Notes: generated by a model from the letters alone, not told the origin. DNA of 64,000 nucleotides from Hydrogenophaga intermedia (GCF_023715105.1 NZ_JAMBNO010000002.1:62001-126000), one strand, 5' to 3'; shown: positions 52,658 to 62,656, numbered from the stretch's first letter. Numbers and translations: made by a program.

Positions 52658-54739
52658 ATGCCTGGATCGTCTTCGGCCCGCCACCGCCGGGCCGCCGGGC
52701 GCCGGTGCACACCGGCGCTTTTCCTGCTGATCGGTCTGTTCGCCGTGGGTGCCTGGGGCGTTGCGCCTGCGCACGCCCAGGCCGACGCCGCGTCCCCTTC
52801 CCCCGCGCCCGCGCCCGCGTCTGCGCCCGCGTCTGCACCCACATCCAGCGTGCCGGCCAGCGACAGTTCCGACGAAACCGACACACCCGAGCCCGCTCCC
52901 GCGCCACGCGCGGCCCGGGCCGTGCGCCCGCCCGTCGCACCGCGCTTCGAACTCACGATCGAAGCGCCCGAGGCACTGCGCGAACTGCTCGAGCGCCACC
53001 TGGACATCCAGCGATTCCGGCTGCAACGCAGCCTCGATGCCGCCGAACTCGAGCGGCTGCTGATCGAACTGCCCGACAACGCGCGCCGCCTGCTGGCCAC
53101 GCGCGGATATTTCTCGCCGCGCCTCGCGCTGGGCACACTGCAACCACCCGATGCCGAAGCATTGGCCGCTGCCGGCTCAGGCCCGGCGCCGCTGGGGCGC
53201 ATTGCCCTGACGGTGCAACCGGGCGATCAGACGCAAGTCGCTTCGGTACAAGTGACGTTTCAGGGCGCGGTGGCGCAGGACGCCGACGCCATCGGGCAAC
53301 GCGAGGACATCGTGGCCGAGGCGCAGGCATTGGTGGGGCAGGCGTTCTCGCAGGACGGCTGGGATCGCACCAAGAGCACCGCGCTGCGCCGCCTGAGCGC
53401 GCTGCGCTACCCGGGGGCGCGCATCACCACCAGCCTGGCCGACGTCGACGGCGCCGCTGCGCAGGCCCGCCTCTACATCGAGCTCGACTCCGGCCCGCGC
53501 CGGCGCCTGGGCGCCATCGAGGTCGAGGGTGCACAACGCTACGACGCGAGCATCAGCGAACGCATCGTCGAACTCACCGGCCTCACACCCGGCAGCGACT
53601 ACGACCTCGCCAAACTGCAGCAGGCGCAGCAGCGACTCATCGACAGCGGCTACTTTCAGAGCGCCTTCGTCTATGTGGAGCCAGGCGATGGCACCGTGGA
53701 ACTGCCGGTGCGCGTGCAGTTGCGCGAAGCCCAGCGCCAAAAGCTCGTGCTCGGCGTGGGCGGCAGCACCGACAACGGCGCGCGCATCTCCATCGAGCAC
53801 ACGCACAACCAGATGCCGGTGCTGGGCTGGCGCGCGCTCACCACCCTGCGGTTTGAACGCCAGGACAGCCTGGCAAAGACCGACTGGCGCTCGCCCGCCA
53901 ACCGCGACGGCTGGAGCTGGATCTCGCTGCTGCAGCTCGCGCGCCAGGAGGACGAGCTCGTGAGCACCACCAGCCAGCGCGCGCGCTTCGGCCAATCGCA
54001 GGATGGCGTCGAGTACGACCGCAGCGTCTACCTGCAATACGACCGCGCACGCACCATCACCCCCAGCCAGCGCGCGGCCGGTACGCAGGGTCGCATCGAA
54101 TCATCGATCACCGCCAACTACGCGTGGTCGCGCGAGCGCTTCGATGACCCGATCAACCCCACGCGTGGCCAGGGCCTGGCGGTGGAACTGGGCGCGGGCA
54201 GCACCCTGGGCATCGACCGCAAGCCGTTCGGCCGCACCCAGGCGCGCTGGCTGGGCGTGCTGCCGCTGGGTGACGCGCCCGCCATCAGCACGCCGGGCGC
54301 GCCCGGCCCCGGTCCGGCACTCGGTCGCCTCGCGCTGCGCCTGGAAGGCGGCGCCGTGATCGCGCGCGATGACACGCCCGTGCCCGACACGCAGCTCTTC
54401 CTCACCGGCGGTGACAACACCGTGCGCGGCTACGGCTTGCGCGACATCGGCGTGCGCCAGGCCGATGGCAGCGTGCTCGCGGGCCGCTTCAAGACGGTGG
54501 TGAGCCTCGAATGGCAGCGCCCGATCCGCGGCGACGGCATCACGCGCTCGCCGCTGGAACACGTGCTGTTCATCGACGGCGGTGCTGTCGCCAACCGCGT
54601 GCGCGACCTCGAGATGCAATGGGGCGTGGGCACCGGCTTGCGCTACAACAGCCCGGTCGGCCCGCTGCAGGTCGACCTGGCCTACGGCGTCGAGCCGCGC
54701 CAGTGGCGCCTGCACCTGAGTGTGGGCTTCGTCTTCTGA
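52658..54739 (+). CDS. tamA: TamA outer-membrane translocation protein
   Basis: A 693-residue Omp85-family barrel: signal peptide (1-43), a long Pro/Ala-rich linker (45-90, low complexity), POTRA domains (about 98-385), and a C-terminal barrel ending in Phe (SVGFVF). It matches TamA, which works with TamB to move proteins or lipids to the outer membrane. The Pro/Ala linker is longer than in E. coli TamA. The ATG at 52658 is the first in frame. tamB follows 16 bp later. Confidence 0.9.
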   Translation: MPGSSSARHRRAAGRRCTPALFLLIGLFAVGAWGVAPAHAQADAASPSPAPAPASAPASAPTSSVPASDSSDETDTPEPAPAPRAARAVRPPVAPRFELTIEAPEALRELLERHLDIQRFRLQRSLDAAELERLLIELPDNARRLLATRGYFSPRLALGTLQPPDAEALAAAGSGPAPLGRIALTVQPGDQTQVASVQVTFQGAVAQDADAIGQREDIVAEAQALVGQAFSQDGWDRTKSTALRRLSALRYPGARITTSLADVDGAAAQARLYIELDSGPRRRLGAIEVEGAQRYDASISERIVELTGLTPGSDYDLAKLQQAQQRLIDSGYFQSAFVYVEPGDGTVELPVRVQLREAQRQKLVLGVGGSTDNGARISIEHTHNQMPVLGWRALTTLRFERQDSLAKTDWRSPANRDGWSWISLLQLARQEDELVSTTSQRARFGQSQDGVEYDRSVYLQYDRARTITPSQRAAGTQGRIESSITANYAWSRERFDDPINPTRGQGLAVELGAGSTLGIDRKPFGRTQARWLGVLPLGDAPAISTPGAPGPGPALGRLALRLEGGAVIARDDTPVPDTQLFLTGGDNTVRGYGLRDIGVRQADGSVLAGRFKTVVSLEWQRPIRGDGITRSPLEHVLFIDGGAVANRVRDLEMQWGVGTGLRYNSPVGPLQVDLAYGVEPRQWRLHLSVGFVF

Positions 54740-54755
54740 AGCCCCGATCGAGCGC

Positions 54756-57700
54756 ATGAGCGACGTCCCTCCGGCCCCTTCCCCGACGCCGCGCAGCGCC
54801 TGGCACCACGCGCTGGCCTGGGGTGCACGCGCGCTGCTGTGGCTGCCTGCCACCGTGCTCGGTGCGGTGCTCGCGGGCGCGCTGGCGCTGGGGATCTGGG
54901 CTGCCAGCGAGGGCTCGCTTGCGCAGGCCCTGCGCTGGGGTCTGGCCTGGCAGGCCGAGCACGCACCCGCGGCGGGCCGCATCACCGTCGGCGATGCGGC
55001 TCAGGGCACGAGTGACGGCGAAGGCACCAAGGTGAGCGGCAGCGTCTTCGCGGGTGGCGCACTGGCGTCGGTGCAGTGGTCGCGCGACGGCGTTGACGTG
55101 CGGGCCGAGGACGTACGCCTGCAACTCGGCGGGCGCTTCTGGCTCGGCCTGCTGCGCGGGCAGGCACGAATCGCGCAGCTGCAGGCCACGCGCGTGCAGG
55201 TGACCCTCGCGCCGTCGCCCGAGCCGACCGCCGCAGCAACACCGCTGGCGTCCGTCGAGCTGCCACTGCCGGTTGACGTGGAGCTCGCGCTGGATTCCCT
55301 GAACATCCAGGGACACACGCTGCAAGCCATCGTGCTGCACTACCGCTACGGCAGCGCCGATCCTGGCCTGGGCACACAGGACGCGCATACGCTTACGCTG
55401 CGCTCGCTGCGCTGGGCCGAGGGCCGCTACCAGGCCCAGGCCACGCTCGGCGCGCAGGCGCCGATGCCGCTGCAATTGCAGGCGCGTGGCGAACTGAGCG
55501 CCCAGGTTCCCGAGGGCGACAACCTCACGCTGCGCGCGCGAGCCACCGCACAGGGCACGCTTGCTGGCGCTGATGCCGCGCTCGACCTCACTGCCCAGAT
55601 CGAGCCCGCGGGCAGCACAGAGGCCACGCCCACGCTGGCCGGCAGCGCGCGCCTGCGGCCCTGGGCCGCGCAGCCGCTGGTCGAGGCCGATCTGCGCCTG
55701 CACCGGCTCGACATCGCTGCACTGTGGCCGCAGGCACCCCGCACTGCCCTCACCGGCACCGTCAATGCCCAGCCCGAGGGTGCCGCCTGGCGTGCCCAGG
55801 CCCGGCTGCAGAACGAACGCCCCGGACCCGCAGACCAACGCCGCGTGCCACTGGAGACGATCGAACTCGCGCTGCAACAAGCAGGCACGCAATGGACGCT
55901 GCAACGGCTGGACGCGCGCCTGGCCGGTGGCCGCGTGCAAGGCGAGGGTCAGCGCCGCGCAGCGGCGAGCGCGGCGACGGCGTCACCGCTCGCGGCGCTG
56001 GGCGACTGGCAGGGCCGGCTCACGGCCAGCGGCATCGACCCGGCGCGGCTGTGGAGCACGCTGGCCCCGGCCTCGCTCGATGGCGAACTGCGCGCGAGCA
56101 CCGTGAACCCGCAGGCCGCGGTGCCGGCGATCGACATCGACGCGCGCATCGCGCCGGCGGGCCGCCAGCCGCCACGCAGCGCGGCCGACGCCTTGCGCCT
56201 GCGCGAGCTGGCACTGCGCGGCCGCTGGCAGCCCGACGCTGCCTCGCCCGCACGCGGCAGGCTCACGCTGCAGACCGCACGGCTTGACGCACTCGACGGC
56301 CGACTCGACGCGCAAGGTCGCTTCGACACAGCGGGCGCCCGCGTCAGCGGCCAACTGGCCTTGCAACTGCCCGGGTTGCAGGCGCGCTTCGACGGCACCC
56401 TGGCCCATGCCGATGGCGAAGGCGATCTCGACCTCCAACTCGCCGACGGTGCACGACTGCTCACCTGGCTGCGCACGCTGCAGAACGCGCCCGTGATCGG
56501 CCCGCCGTTGCGCGAGGCGCTGACACCCTGGGCCGATGCCACCGTGGACGCACGCGCCGACGGCCGACTGCGCTGGCAGGGCGGGCTTGGTGCCCTCCCC
56601 GCCCTCGGCTGGCCAGGCACCGGGCGCGTCAGCGCTCCAGGCATCGACCTTGAGCTGCAGATCGATCAGCTGCGTGCGCAGCGCGGCGGGGAAACGCCAC
56701 TGGCCATCGCGCTGGATGACAGCCGCTTCACGCTGCGGGGAAAGCCCGACGCGCTCGCGCTGGCGCTGCGTGCACGCGGCGAGCGCATGCCCTGGCGCGC
56801 CACGCTCGACGCCACGGGCGAGCTCGCGCTGCCCACCACCACCGCACCGCTCAACGGGCAGCGCGGCAGCCTGCGGTTGGATCGTTTGCGCCTGTCGGCC
56901 GCGCCCGGCGACGAGGCACTGCGCTGGACACTGGACAACGCCACCCCCCTGCGCGCGCGCTGGCAGCCACACAGCGGCGGGGGCTTCGACGCCGAACTGG
57001 AAGCCGCCACCCTGCGCGTGCAACCGCAACGCAGCGGCCGTGATGCGGCGCCCGTCACGCTCGCCTGGGAGACACTGCGCTGGCGCGCGGGCGAATTGCT
57101 CACCCGCGGCCGGCTCGACGGCCTGCCCCTGGCCTGGGTGGACGCGCTCGCCGCCACAGACACCGCTGGCACTGGCAACGGCGCGGGCAATGCCGCCGAG
57201 CGCCTGGGCCCGCTGGCCAACGCCGGCCTCGGCGGCGACCTGACCTTCGACGGCCGTTGGGACCTGTCGCTTCCCGCACAAGCCAGCGAGCCACCGCGCC
57301 TGGACCTGACACTGGAGCGTCGCTCGGGCGATCTCGCGGTGCAGACCGACGGCGCCGCGTTTGAAGAAACCGCCAGCCGCACCAACCGCGTGGCTGCGGG
57401 CGTGAAAACCGCGCAGTTGCGCATGAGCACCGACGGCGCGCGCGTGAACACCCAACTGCGCTGGGACAGCGAGCGCTTCGGCGAGGCGAGCGCCGAGGCA
57501 AGCACCACGCTTTCGCCGCCCGACGCACAACACCTCGCCTGGCACTGGCCGGCCAACGCGCCACTGTCGGGCCGCCTGCGCGCGAGCCTGCCCCAGGTGG
57601 GCGTGTGGAGCGTGCTGGCGCCACCGGGCTGGCGCGTGCGCGGCTCGCTGCGCGCCGAAGCCGCGGTGAGCGGCACACGCGCCGACCCGCAGTTCACCGG

Positions 57701-58883
57701 CAGCCTGCAGGCCGACGACCTCGTGCTGCGCTCCATCGTCGAGGGTGTGTCGTTCCGCGGCGGCGAGCTGCGCGCGACGCTCGCGGGCGAGCGCATCGTC
57801 ATCGAGCGCTTCCGCCTCGAAGGACGCGGCGGCTCCGAGCGCGGCGGCGTGCTGCAGGCCAGCGGCAGCGCCGAGTGGCGCCGCGTACAGCGCGACGGGG
57901 TTGCGCGCCGCGAACCGCTGATCGAGCTGCAGGCCACGGCAACAAAGTTGCGCGCCTCTTCGCGACCCGACCGGCGCGTCACCGTCACCGGCGCCCTGCA
58001 GATGCGGCTGGAGGGCGCAGCCCTGCAGTTGCGCGGCAACCTGCGCGCCGACGAAGCCCTCATCGTGCTGCCCGACGAAACCGCGCCCTCGCTGGGCGAC
58101 GACGTGGTGGTGCGCGGCACCGAGTACCCGATCCAGCGCGGCAGCGGCGTGCGCGTGGTGCCCGACGTGCGCGTGACGCTCGACCTCGGCGACGCCTTCG
58201 AACTGCGAGGCCAGGGTCTGCAGACCCGCCTGGCGGGCCGGCTCGAGGTGCGCAGCGCGCCCGCCGACCCCGCGCCGCGCGTGGTGGGCGAGGTGCGCAC
58301 CGCCAGCGGCACCTACCGCGCCTATGGCCAGCAACTCGCCATCGAGACCGGCGTGTTGCGATTCAGCGGTGCCTACGACAACCCTGCGCTGGAGATCGTG
58401 GCCGTTCGCCCCAACGCCACCACGCAACGCGTGGGCGTGCAGATCACCGGCACCGCACAAGCCCCGCGCGTGCGCCTGTTCTCCGACCCCGATCTGCCCG
58501 ACAGCGAAAAGCTCGCGTGGCTGGTGCTCGGACGCCCCGCCAGCGGCGCTGGCGCGGAGGCCGCGGTGCTGCAGCAGGCCGCCATCGCCCTGCTCGCGGG
58601 CCGCGACGGCGGCGCGCTCGACGGCGGCCTGGCCAGCGCGCTCGGCCTCGACACCTTGAGCTTCACCGGCGAGTCCACCAACGCCGACGGCAGCACCGCC
58701 GCTGGTGCGCTGACGCTGGGCAAGCGGATCGCCGACAACCTGTACCTGAGCTACGAGCGCAGCCTGGCAGGCACGCTCAATACCGTCTCGGTCTTCTACG
58801 ACGTCACGCGCCGCGTCACCATCCGCGCACGCGCGGGCAGCGAAAACGCGGTCGATCTCATCTTCACGCTGAGCTACGACTGA
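54756..58883 (+). CDS. tamB: TamB inner-membrane-anchored translocation protein
   Basis: A 1375-residue AsmA/TamB-family protein. An N-terminal membrane anchor (about 27-50) is followed by a very long beta-helical stem, and the DUF490/TamB domain occupies roughly the last 330 residues, with the terminal SYERSLAGTLNTVSVFYDVT region. It bridges the periplasm and cooperates with TamA in outer-membrane assembly or lipid transport. The ATG at 54756 lies 16 bp after tamA, so the pair is one operon. Confidence 0.92.
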   Translation: MSDVPPAPSPTPRSAWHHALAWGARALLWLPATVLGAVLAGALALGIWAASEGSLAQALRWGLAWQAEHAPAAGRITVGDAAQGTSDGEGTKVSGSVFAGGALASVQWSRDGVDVRAEDVRLQLGGRFWLGLLRGQARIAQLQATRVQVTLAPSPEPTAAATPLASVELPLPVDVELALDSLNIQGHTLQAIVLHYRYGSADPGLGTQDAHTLTLRSLRWAEGRYQAQATLGAQAPMPLQLQARGELSAQVPEGDNLTLRARATAQGTLAGADAALDLTAQIEPAGSTEATPTLAGSARLRPWAAQPLVEADLRLHRLDIAALWPQAPRTALTGTVNAQPEGAAWRAQARLQNERPGPADQRRVPLETIELALQQAGTQWTLQRLDARLAGGRVQGEGQRRAAASAATASPLAALGDWQGRLTASGIDPARLWSTLAPASLDGELRASTVNPQAAVPAIDIDARIAPAGRQPPRSAADALRLRELALRGRWQPDAASPARGRLTLQTARLDALDGRLDAQGRFDTAGARVSGQLALQLPGLQARFDGTLAHADGEGDLDLQLADGARLLTWLRTLQNAPVIGPPLREALTPWADATVDARADGRLRWQGGLGALPALGWPGTGRVSAPGIDLELQIDQLRAQRGGETPLAIALDDSRFTLRGKPDALALALRARGERMPWRATLDATGELALPTTTAPLNGQRGSLRLDRLRLSAAPGDEALRWTLDNATPLRARWQPHSGGGFDAELEAATLRVQPQRSGRDAAPVTLAWETLRWRAGELLTRGRLDGLPLAWVDALAATDTAGTGNGAGNAAERLGPLANAGLGGDLTFDGRWDLSLPAQASEPPRLDLTLERRSGDLAVQTDGAAFEETASRTNRVAAGVKTAQLRMSTDGARVNTQLRWDSERFGEASAEASTTLSPPDAQHLAWHWPANAPLSGRLRASLPQVGVWSVLAPPGWRVRGSLRAEAAVSGTRADPQFTGSLQADDLVLRSIVEGVSFRGGELRATLAGERIVIERFRLEGRGGSERGGVLQASGSAEWRRVQRDGVARREPLIELQATATKLRASSRPDRRVTVTGALQMRLEGAALQLRGNLRADEALIVLPDETAPSLGDDVVVRGTEYPIQRGSGVRVVPDVRVTLDLGDAFELRGQGLQTRLAGRLEVRSAPADPAPRVVGEVRTASGTYRAYGQQLAIETGVLRFSGAYDNPALEIVAVRPNATTQRVGVQITGTAQAPRVRLFSDPDLPDSEKLAWLVLGRPASGAGAEAAVLQQAAIALLAGRDGGALDGGLASALGLDTLSFTGESTNADGSTAAGALTLGKRIADNLYLSYERSLAGTLNTVSVFYDVTRRVTIRARAGSENAVDLIFTLSYD

Positions 58884-58926
58884 GCCAGGCCCGCCAGGGC
58901 GCGTCGATACAATCGCCGCTCCCCTC

Positions 58927-59001
58927 GCCGCCGTAGTTCAATGGATAGAACGAGCGCCTCCTAAGCGCTAGATGCAGGTTCGATTCCTGCCGGGGGCGCC
59001 A
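58927..59001 (+). tRNA. tRNA-Arg (anticodon CCT)
   Basis: A 75-nt tRNA. The acceptor arm GCCGCCG pairs with CGGGGGC except for one G-G mismatch at position 4, followed by G and CCA. The anticodon stem AGCGC/GCGCT holds the loop CTCCTAA, giving anticodon CCT, and the T-arm GCAGGTTCGATTCCTGC is standard. Its sequence closely follows E. coli argW, a frequent integration site for mobile DNA. An ATPase gene lies 34 bp beyond. Confidence 0.94.
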
Positions 59002-59035
59002 GGTCCGCCGCCTGCCGCCTGCCGGTTTCACGGCC

Positions 59036-60226
59036 TCACTCGCGCCAATCGTCGCCCGGCATGATGCGCTTCATGAACGCGTCGAACATCGGGACGGTGA
59101 AGGCCGTGTCACCGTGGTTGGGGCTCCACACCATGCCCTTGGTGACCAGTGAACTGCGTGTAGGCGCCAGCGACGTCACCTTGGCCCCGTAGCAAGCGGC
59201 AATGTCACCTGAACGGTGGGGGCCGGCCCCCAGTTCGGCCATGGCGCGCAGGTAGCGCTTTTCCTTGGGTGTGCAGCGATCGAATCGCACGCGGAAGAAG
59301 CTTTCGTCCAGCGCCACGACGGCCTGAACCGAGGCTTGCGCCACGTCCTGCACCCCGATCGGGGACCCTTTGGCAGCGAGCCAGGTGTGGCTGCCCCACT
59401 CCTGGAGAAAGTAAGCGTAGCCCTGGGTCAACTCCAGTATGCGGTCCACGGCATCACGCTCGATGACCGCGCCCTCGCCCTCGATTGGCCGACAAATGGC
59501 CTGTCGGGCGGCAGCTTCCGGCAAGGGTCCGATTTCCGGGAAATCGAACAAGCGCTCGGCATAGGACTTGGCATTGCCCATCTGGCCGCGGAGCTGGGGC
59601 AAGCCCGCCCCCACTAGAATGACCGGGAGCTGGCGCTGCTCGGTCCGGTGCATGGCCGTGATCAAGGCGGCCAGTTGGTCTTCCTCGACATACTGCAATT
59701 CGTCGATGAACAGGGCCAGCGCGGTACCGGCCGCCTTGGCGGCCAGTCCCACCTGCTCGAACAAGGCCTGCAGGTCGTGTTCGAGGTCACCGTTGTCCGC
59801 CAGCCCGGGCTCGGCTTCATAGTCGTAGCCGACCTCGATGTCCTGGTATGTGAGCTTGAGCTTCTTCGCGAAACCGGTCAGTGCGCGCAGGCCCCGGATG
59901 GCAAGGTCCTTGGCCACCTCCAGCCCGCTCAGGCGCAGCAAGGCCTGTCGCAACTGTGGCGCCAGAAGCGCCGGCAGCGACCGGCCCTCTGGCGCCTCGA
60001 TGCGGACCGTGTGAATGCCGGACGCCTCAGCGTCCATGCGGATCCGGTCGAGAAGCACGGTCTTGCCGACTCCGCGCAAGCCGACCAACATGGCGCTCTT
60101 GGCGGGCCGACCCAGCCGGGTTCGTTCCAGGCTGATGCGCAGCGACTCGCGGAGTTCGTCGCGGCCGGCCAGTTCGGGGGGTGGCGTGCCCGCGCCGGGA
60201 GCAAATGGGTTACGGATCGGGTCCAT
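59036..60226 (-). CDS. stand-alone AAA ATPase, likely acquired
   Basis: A 396-residue P-loop ATPase: Walker A VGLRGVGKT at 48-56, Walker B ALFIDELQYV near 172, and a C-terminal winged-helix-like part (about 315-390). It resembles archaeal-type ATPases of the AAA_16/COG1672 kind, some of which belong to defence or mobile elements. It sits between tRNA-Arg and an AT-rich operator, on the strand opposite its neighbours. Function is unknown; a role in phage defence or DNA handling is speculative. Confidence 0.7.
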   Translation of the reverse strand: MDPIRNPFAPGAGTPPPELAGRDELRESLRISLERTRLGRPAKSAMLVGLRGVGKTVLLDRIRMDAEASGIHTVRIEAPEGRSLPALLAPQLRQALLRLSGLEVAKDLAIRGLRALTGFAKKLKLTYQDIEVGYDYEAEPGLADNGDLEHDLQALFEQVGLAAKAAGTALALFIDELQYVEEDQLAALITAMHRTEQRQLPVILVGAGLPQLRGQMGNAKSYAERLFDFPEIGPLPEAAARQAICRPIEGEGAVIERDAVDRILELTQGYAYFLQEWGSHTWLAAKGSPIGVQDVAQASVQAVVALDESFFRVRFDRCTPKEKRYLRAMAELGAGPHRSGDIAACYGAKVTSLAPTRSSLVTKGMVWSPNHGDTAFTVPMFDAFMKRIMPGDDWRE

Positions 60227-60249
60227 GCCACGATTATAGAGAAATTTGC

Positions 60250-60274
60250 AAAGTTATCTGAAATCGATAACTTT
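60250..60274. promoter_or_regulatory. palindromic operator of the ATPase gene
   Basis: AAAGTTATC (60250-60258) and GATAACTTT (60266-60274) form a perfect 9-bp inverted repeat with a 7-nt spacer. It lies 24 bp before the ATPase start in a block (60235-60300) much richer in A and T than the chromosome around it. The shape suggests a helix-turn-helix repressor site; no repressor gene is beside it. Confidence 0.65.
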
Positions 60275-60423
60275 CCGAATATCACTTGATTCGCAATCGA
60301 CGCCATGCCGTCCATCGCGGCGCACCGCGCCGGCGTCGATCCCCGGGACAGTCATTCGTCAACCAACTGAAGCACGGCCGAACAAACGGTGCAGGCCTTC
60401 ACCCCACCTCAATGGAGATCCGC

Positions 60424-60849
60424 ATGACCCAGCTCAGTCCCTACCTTTCCTACAACGGCAACTGCGCCGAAGCCATGGCCTTCTACGCCGAGTTGTTCGG
60501 CGCGAAGCTCGAGGCGCTGCTGACCTACGGCGATCTGAAGGACCAGATGCCCTGCCCGCCCGGTGGCGAGAAGCTGGTGATGCACGCCTACCTGGTGCAC
60601 CCGGGCTTCACGATCATGGCCGGCGACACGCCGCCCGGCATGGCCTACGAAGGCATCAAGGGTGCCATGATGGCCATCACCTTCGACGAGCCGGCCGAGG
60701 CCAGGCGCGTGTTCGCCGCCTTGAGCGACGGCGGTACGGTGACGATGCCACTGGAAGAGACTTTCTGGGCGAAGACCTTCGGCATGGTGACCGACCGCTT
60801 CGGCACGCCGTGGGGTGTCAATGGTGGGCCGAAGGACATGCCCGCCTGA
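60424..60849 (+). CDS. PhnB-like VOC-family protein
   Basis: A 141-residue protein of the PhnB/3-demethylubiquinone methyltransferase-like VOC family: TQLSPYLSYNGNCAEAMAFY near the N-terminus, GDLKDQMPCPPG near 40 and DRFGTPWGVNGG near the C-terminus. Members bind a metal or small ligand, but their substrates are mostly unknown. A GGAG site precedes the ATG at 60424. It is downstream of, but divergent from, the AAA ATPase gene, with a 197-bp gap. Confidence 0.85.
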   Translation: MTQLSPYLSYNGNCAEAMAFYAELFGAKLEALLTYGDLKDQMPCPPGGEKLVMHAYLVHPGFTIMAGDTPPGMAYEGIKGAMMAITFDEPAEARRVFAALSDGGTVTMPLEETFWAKTFGMVTDRFGTPWGVNGGPKDMPA

Positions 60850-60865
60850 GTGGCGCGACGCTAGC

Positions 60866-62119
60866 TCAGCGCAGCATGGCGTAGCCGATGCCGATGGCGG
60901 CGATGAGTCCCACGGCGTCGGCAAGCAGCGCACAGCCCAGCGCGTAGCGCGCGTGCTTCACGCCCACGCTGCCGAAATACACCGCAAGCACGTAAAAGGT
61001 GGTTTCGGTCGAGCCCTGCACGATGGCCGCCAGACGCCCCGCGAACGAATCAACGCCGTGCGTCTGCATCACGTCGATCATCAACCCGCGCGCGCCCGAG
61101 CCCGAGAGGATCTTCATCAGGCCCACCGGCAGCGCGGGCAGGAAGTCGGTGTCGAAACCCAGCGCGGCCACGCCGGCGCCGATGCCCGACATCAGGAAAT
61201 CCATGCAGCCGGCGGCGCGGAACACGCCGATGGCGATGAGGATGGCGATCAGGTAGGGCACGATCTGGATCGCGACACCGAAGCCTTCCTTGGCGCCGTC
61301 GATGAAGGCGTCGAAAACGTTCACGCGGCGCCACGCCCCCGCGAGCAGGAACAGCGCCACCACCCCCAGGATCACGCCCGCGCCGGTGGCACCCGCGATG
61401 CGCGCGGCCTCGTCGGCGGGCAGGCGCGCCAATGCCGTCACGGCGGCCGCCAGCAATCCCCCCACGGCCAGCAACGGCAGCAGGAACCGTGCACGCCACA
61501 GCGGCAGGCGCTGGCACACGGCCACCGCCAGCACACCGGCCAGCAACGCGGTGAACGTGACCAGGAGGGTGGGCAGGAAGATGTCGGCCGCGTTGAACTC
61601 CGCGCCCAGGCCCTGCTTGAGCGCGATGCTCTGGCGGATCGCGATCACCGAGGTGGGGATCAACGTGAGGCCCGCGGTGTTCATCACCACGAACATGATT
61701 TGCGCGTGGCTCGCGGTGCCCTCGGGTTCCTTGTTCAGCGTCTGCAATTCGCGCATGGCCTTCAGGCCCAGCGGGGTCGCGGCGTTGTCCAGCCCCAGCA
61801 GGTTGGCCGAGATGTTCATGGTCATCGCGCCCTGCGCGGGGTGGCCCTGCGGCACCTCGGGGAACAGGCGGCGCAGCAGTGGCCCGGCGGCGCGCGCCAG
61901 CAACTCGATCATGCCGGCGCGCTCGCCCACGCGCATGAGGCCCAGCCACAGCGCCATCACGCCGGCCAGACCGAGCGAGATTTCAAAGCCGCTGCGCGCA
62001 CCGTCGAACAACGCGGTGAGCAAAGCCTGCAGGATGGTGTGCTCGCCCAGCAGCCATCGCACGAAGGCCGTGGCGAACGCCACGGTGAAGAGACCGACCC
62101 AGGCCCAGTTCAATGCCAT
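60866..62119 (-). CDS. fused SpmA/SpmB nucleoside recognition membrane protein
   Basis: A 417-residue protein with many helices that joins the SpmA and SpmB families head to tail: the first half has the Gate-like signature GMIELLARAAGPLLRRLFPE near 70 and MNISANLLGLDNAATPLGLKAM near 100; the second repeats the pattern with LPVGLMKILSGSGARGLMID near 340. In spore formers these are separate genes; fused forms occur in non-sporulating bacteria and are thought to be transporters. The substrate is unknown. Confidence 0.88.
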   Translation of the reverse strand: MALNWAWVGLFTVAFATAFVRWLLGEHTILQALLTALFDGARSGFEISLGLAGVMALWLGLMRVGERAGMIELLARAAGPLLRRLFPEVPQGHPAQGAMTMNISANLLGLDNAATPLGLKAMRELQTLNKEPEGTASHAQIMFVVMNTAGLTLIPTSVIAIRQSIALKQGLGAEFNAADIFLPTLLVTFTALLAGVLAVAVCQRLPLWRARFLLPLLAVGGLLAAAVTALARLPADEAARIAGATGAGVILGVVALFLLAGAWRRVNVFDAFIDGAKEGFGVAIQIVPYLIAILIAIGVFRAAGCMDFLMSGIGAGVAALGFDTDFLPALPVGLMKILSGSGARGLMIDVMQTHGVDSFAGRLAAIVQGSTETTFYVLAVYFGSVGVKHARYALGCALLADAVGLIAAIGIGYAMLR

Positions 62120-62140
62120 GGTCGGCGATGGTAAGCGCGC

Positions 62141-62590
62141 TCAGCCGGACAACTGCCCCTCGGTGAGCGTGTCGAGCTGGAAGCGCCCGCTGCGGTCCCA
62201 CAGCCAGGTGTCGATGTAGCCGGTGCGGGTGGCCGGTGCAGGGAACGGCGCGGCCTGGCGCACCAGGCGCTCGATCTGCGACACCACTTCGGGCGCGTGG
62301 CTGGGCGCGCGCAGCCAGCGCAGCGATGCCACACGGCCGCTGGTGTCGACCATCACCTCCAGCACGCCGATGGCGTACAGCATGGGCGGCAGCATTCCCT
62401 TGTGGATGCGCTCGGGGTACTTGCGGTACAGGTGGTTGGCCGCCGTGCGCCGGTAGACCGGATCGCCGGCAGCGCCGTGGCGCGCGGGCAGCAGCTGGCA
62501 GCCCGCAACCAGCATGGCCGCGCCCGTGGTGGCCAGGGTGAGCAGCTGGCGCCGGCCCGCCAGGGAAGGCAAGGGTGTGGTGGGGTTCAT
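62141..62590 (-). CDS. small putative lipoprotein with TonB-like C-terminus
   Basis: A 149-residue exported protein with a Tat-like/lipoprotein signal (GRRQLLTLATT...MLVAGC, Cys31 as the lipidation site) and a C-terminal part (MLYAIGVLEVMVDTSGRVASLRWL to the end) that recalls the TonB C-terminal fold used in energy-transducer proteins, though it is short. The ATG at 62590 is used. It lies between the SpmA/SpmB fusion and the ABC permease gene. Function is not known. Confidence 0.65.
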   Translation of the reverse strand: MNPTTPLPSLAGRRQLLTLATTGAAMLVAGCQLLPARHGAAGDPVYRRTAANHLYRKYPERIHKGMLPPMLYAIGVLEVMVDTSGRVASLRWLRAPSHAPEVVSQIERLVRQAAPFPAPATRTGYIDTWLWDRSGRFQLDTLTEGQLSG

Positions 62591-62656
62591 GCAAGGCATT
62601 GAAGCAGCGCCGGCACGGCCGCACAAGGGCGGCAACAAGCCCTTACACGGGCTGTC

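Noticed and set aside
55983..58460. An 825-codon open frame opposite tamB
   Set aside because: Low-complexity Ala/Gln/His-rich composition with no recognisable fold; it is a by-product of high GC content in the tamB gene.
58927..60300. A prophage or genomic island at tRNA-Arg
   Set aside because: No integrase, phage gene or direct repeat of the tRNA 3' end is visible; only one likely acquired gene is present.
60866..62119. Sporulation genes because of SpmA/SpmB homology
   Set aside because: The fused form occurs in non-sporulating bacteria and no other spore gene is present.
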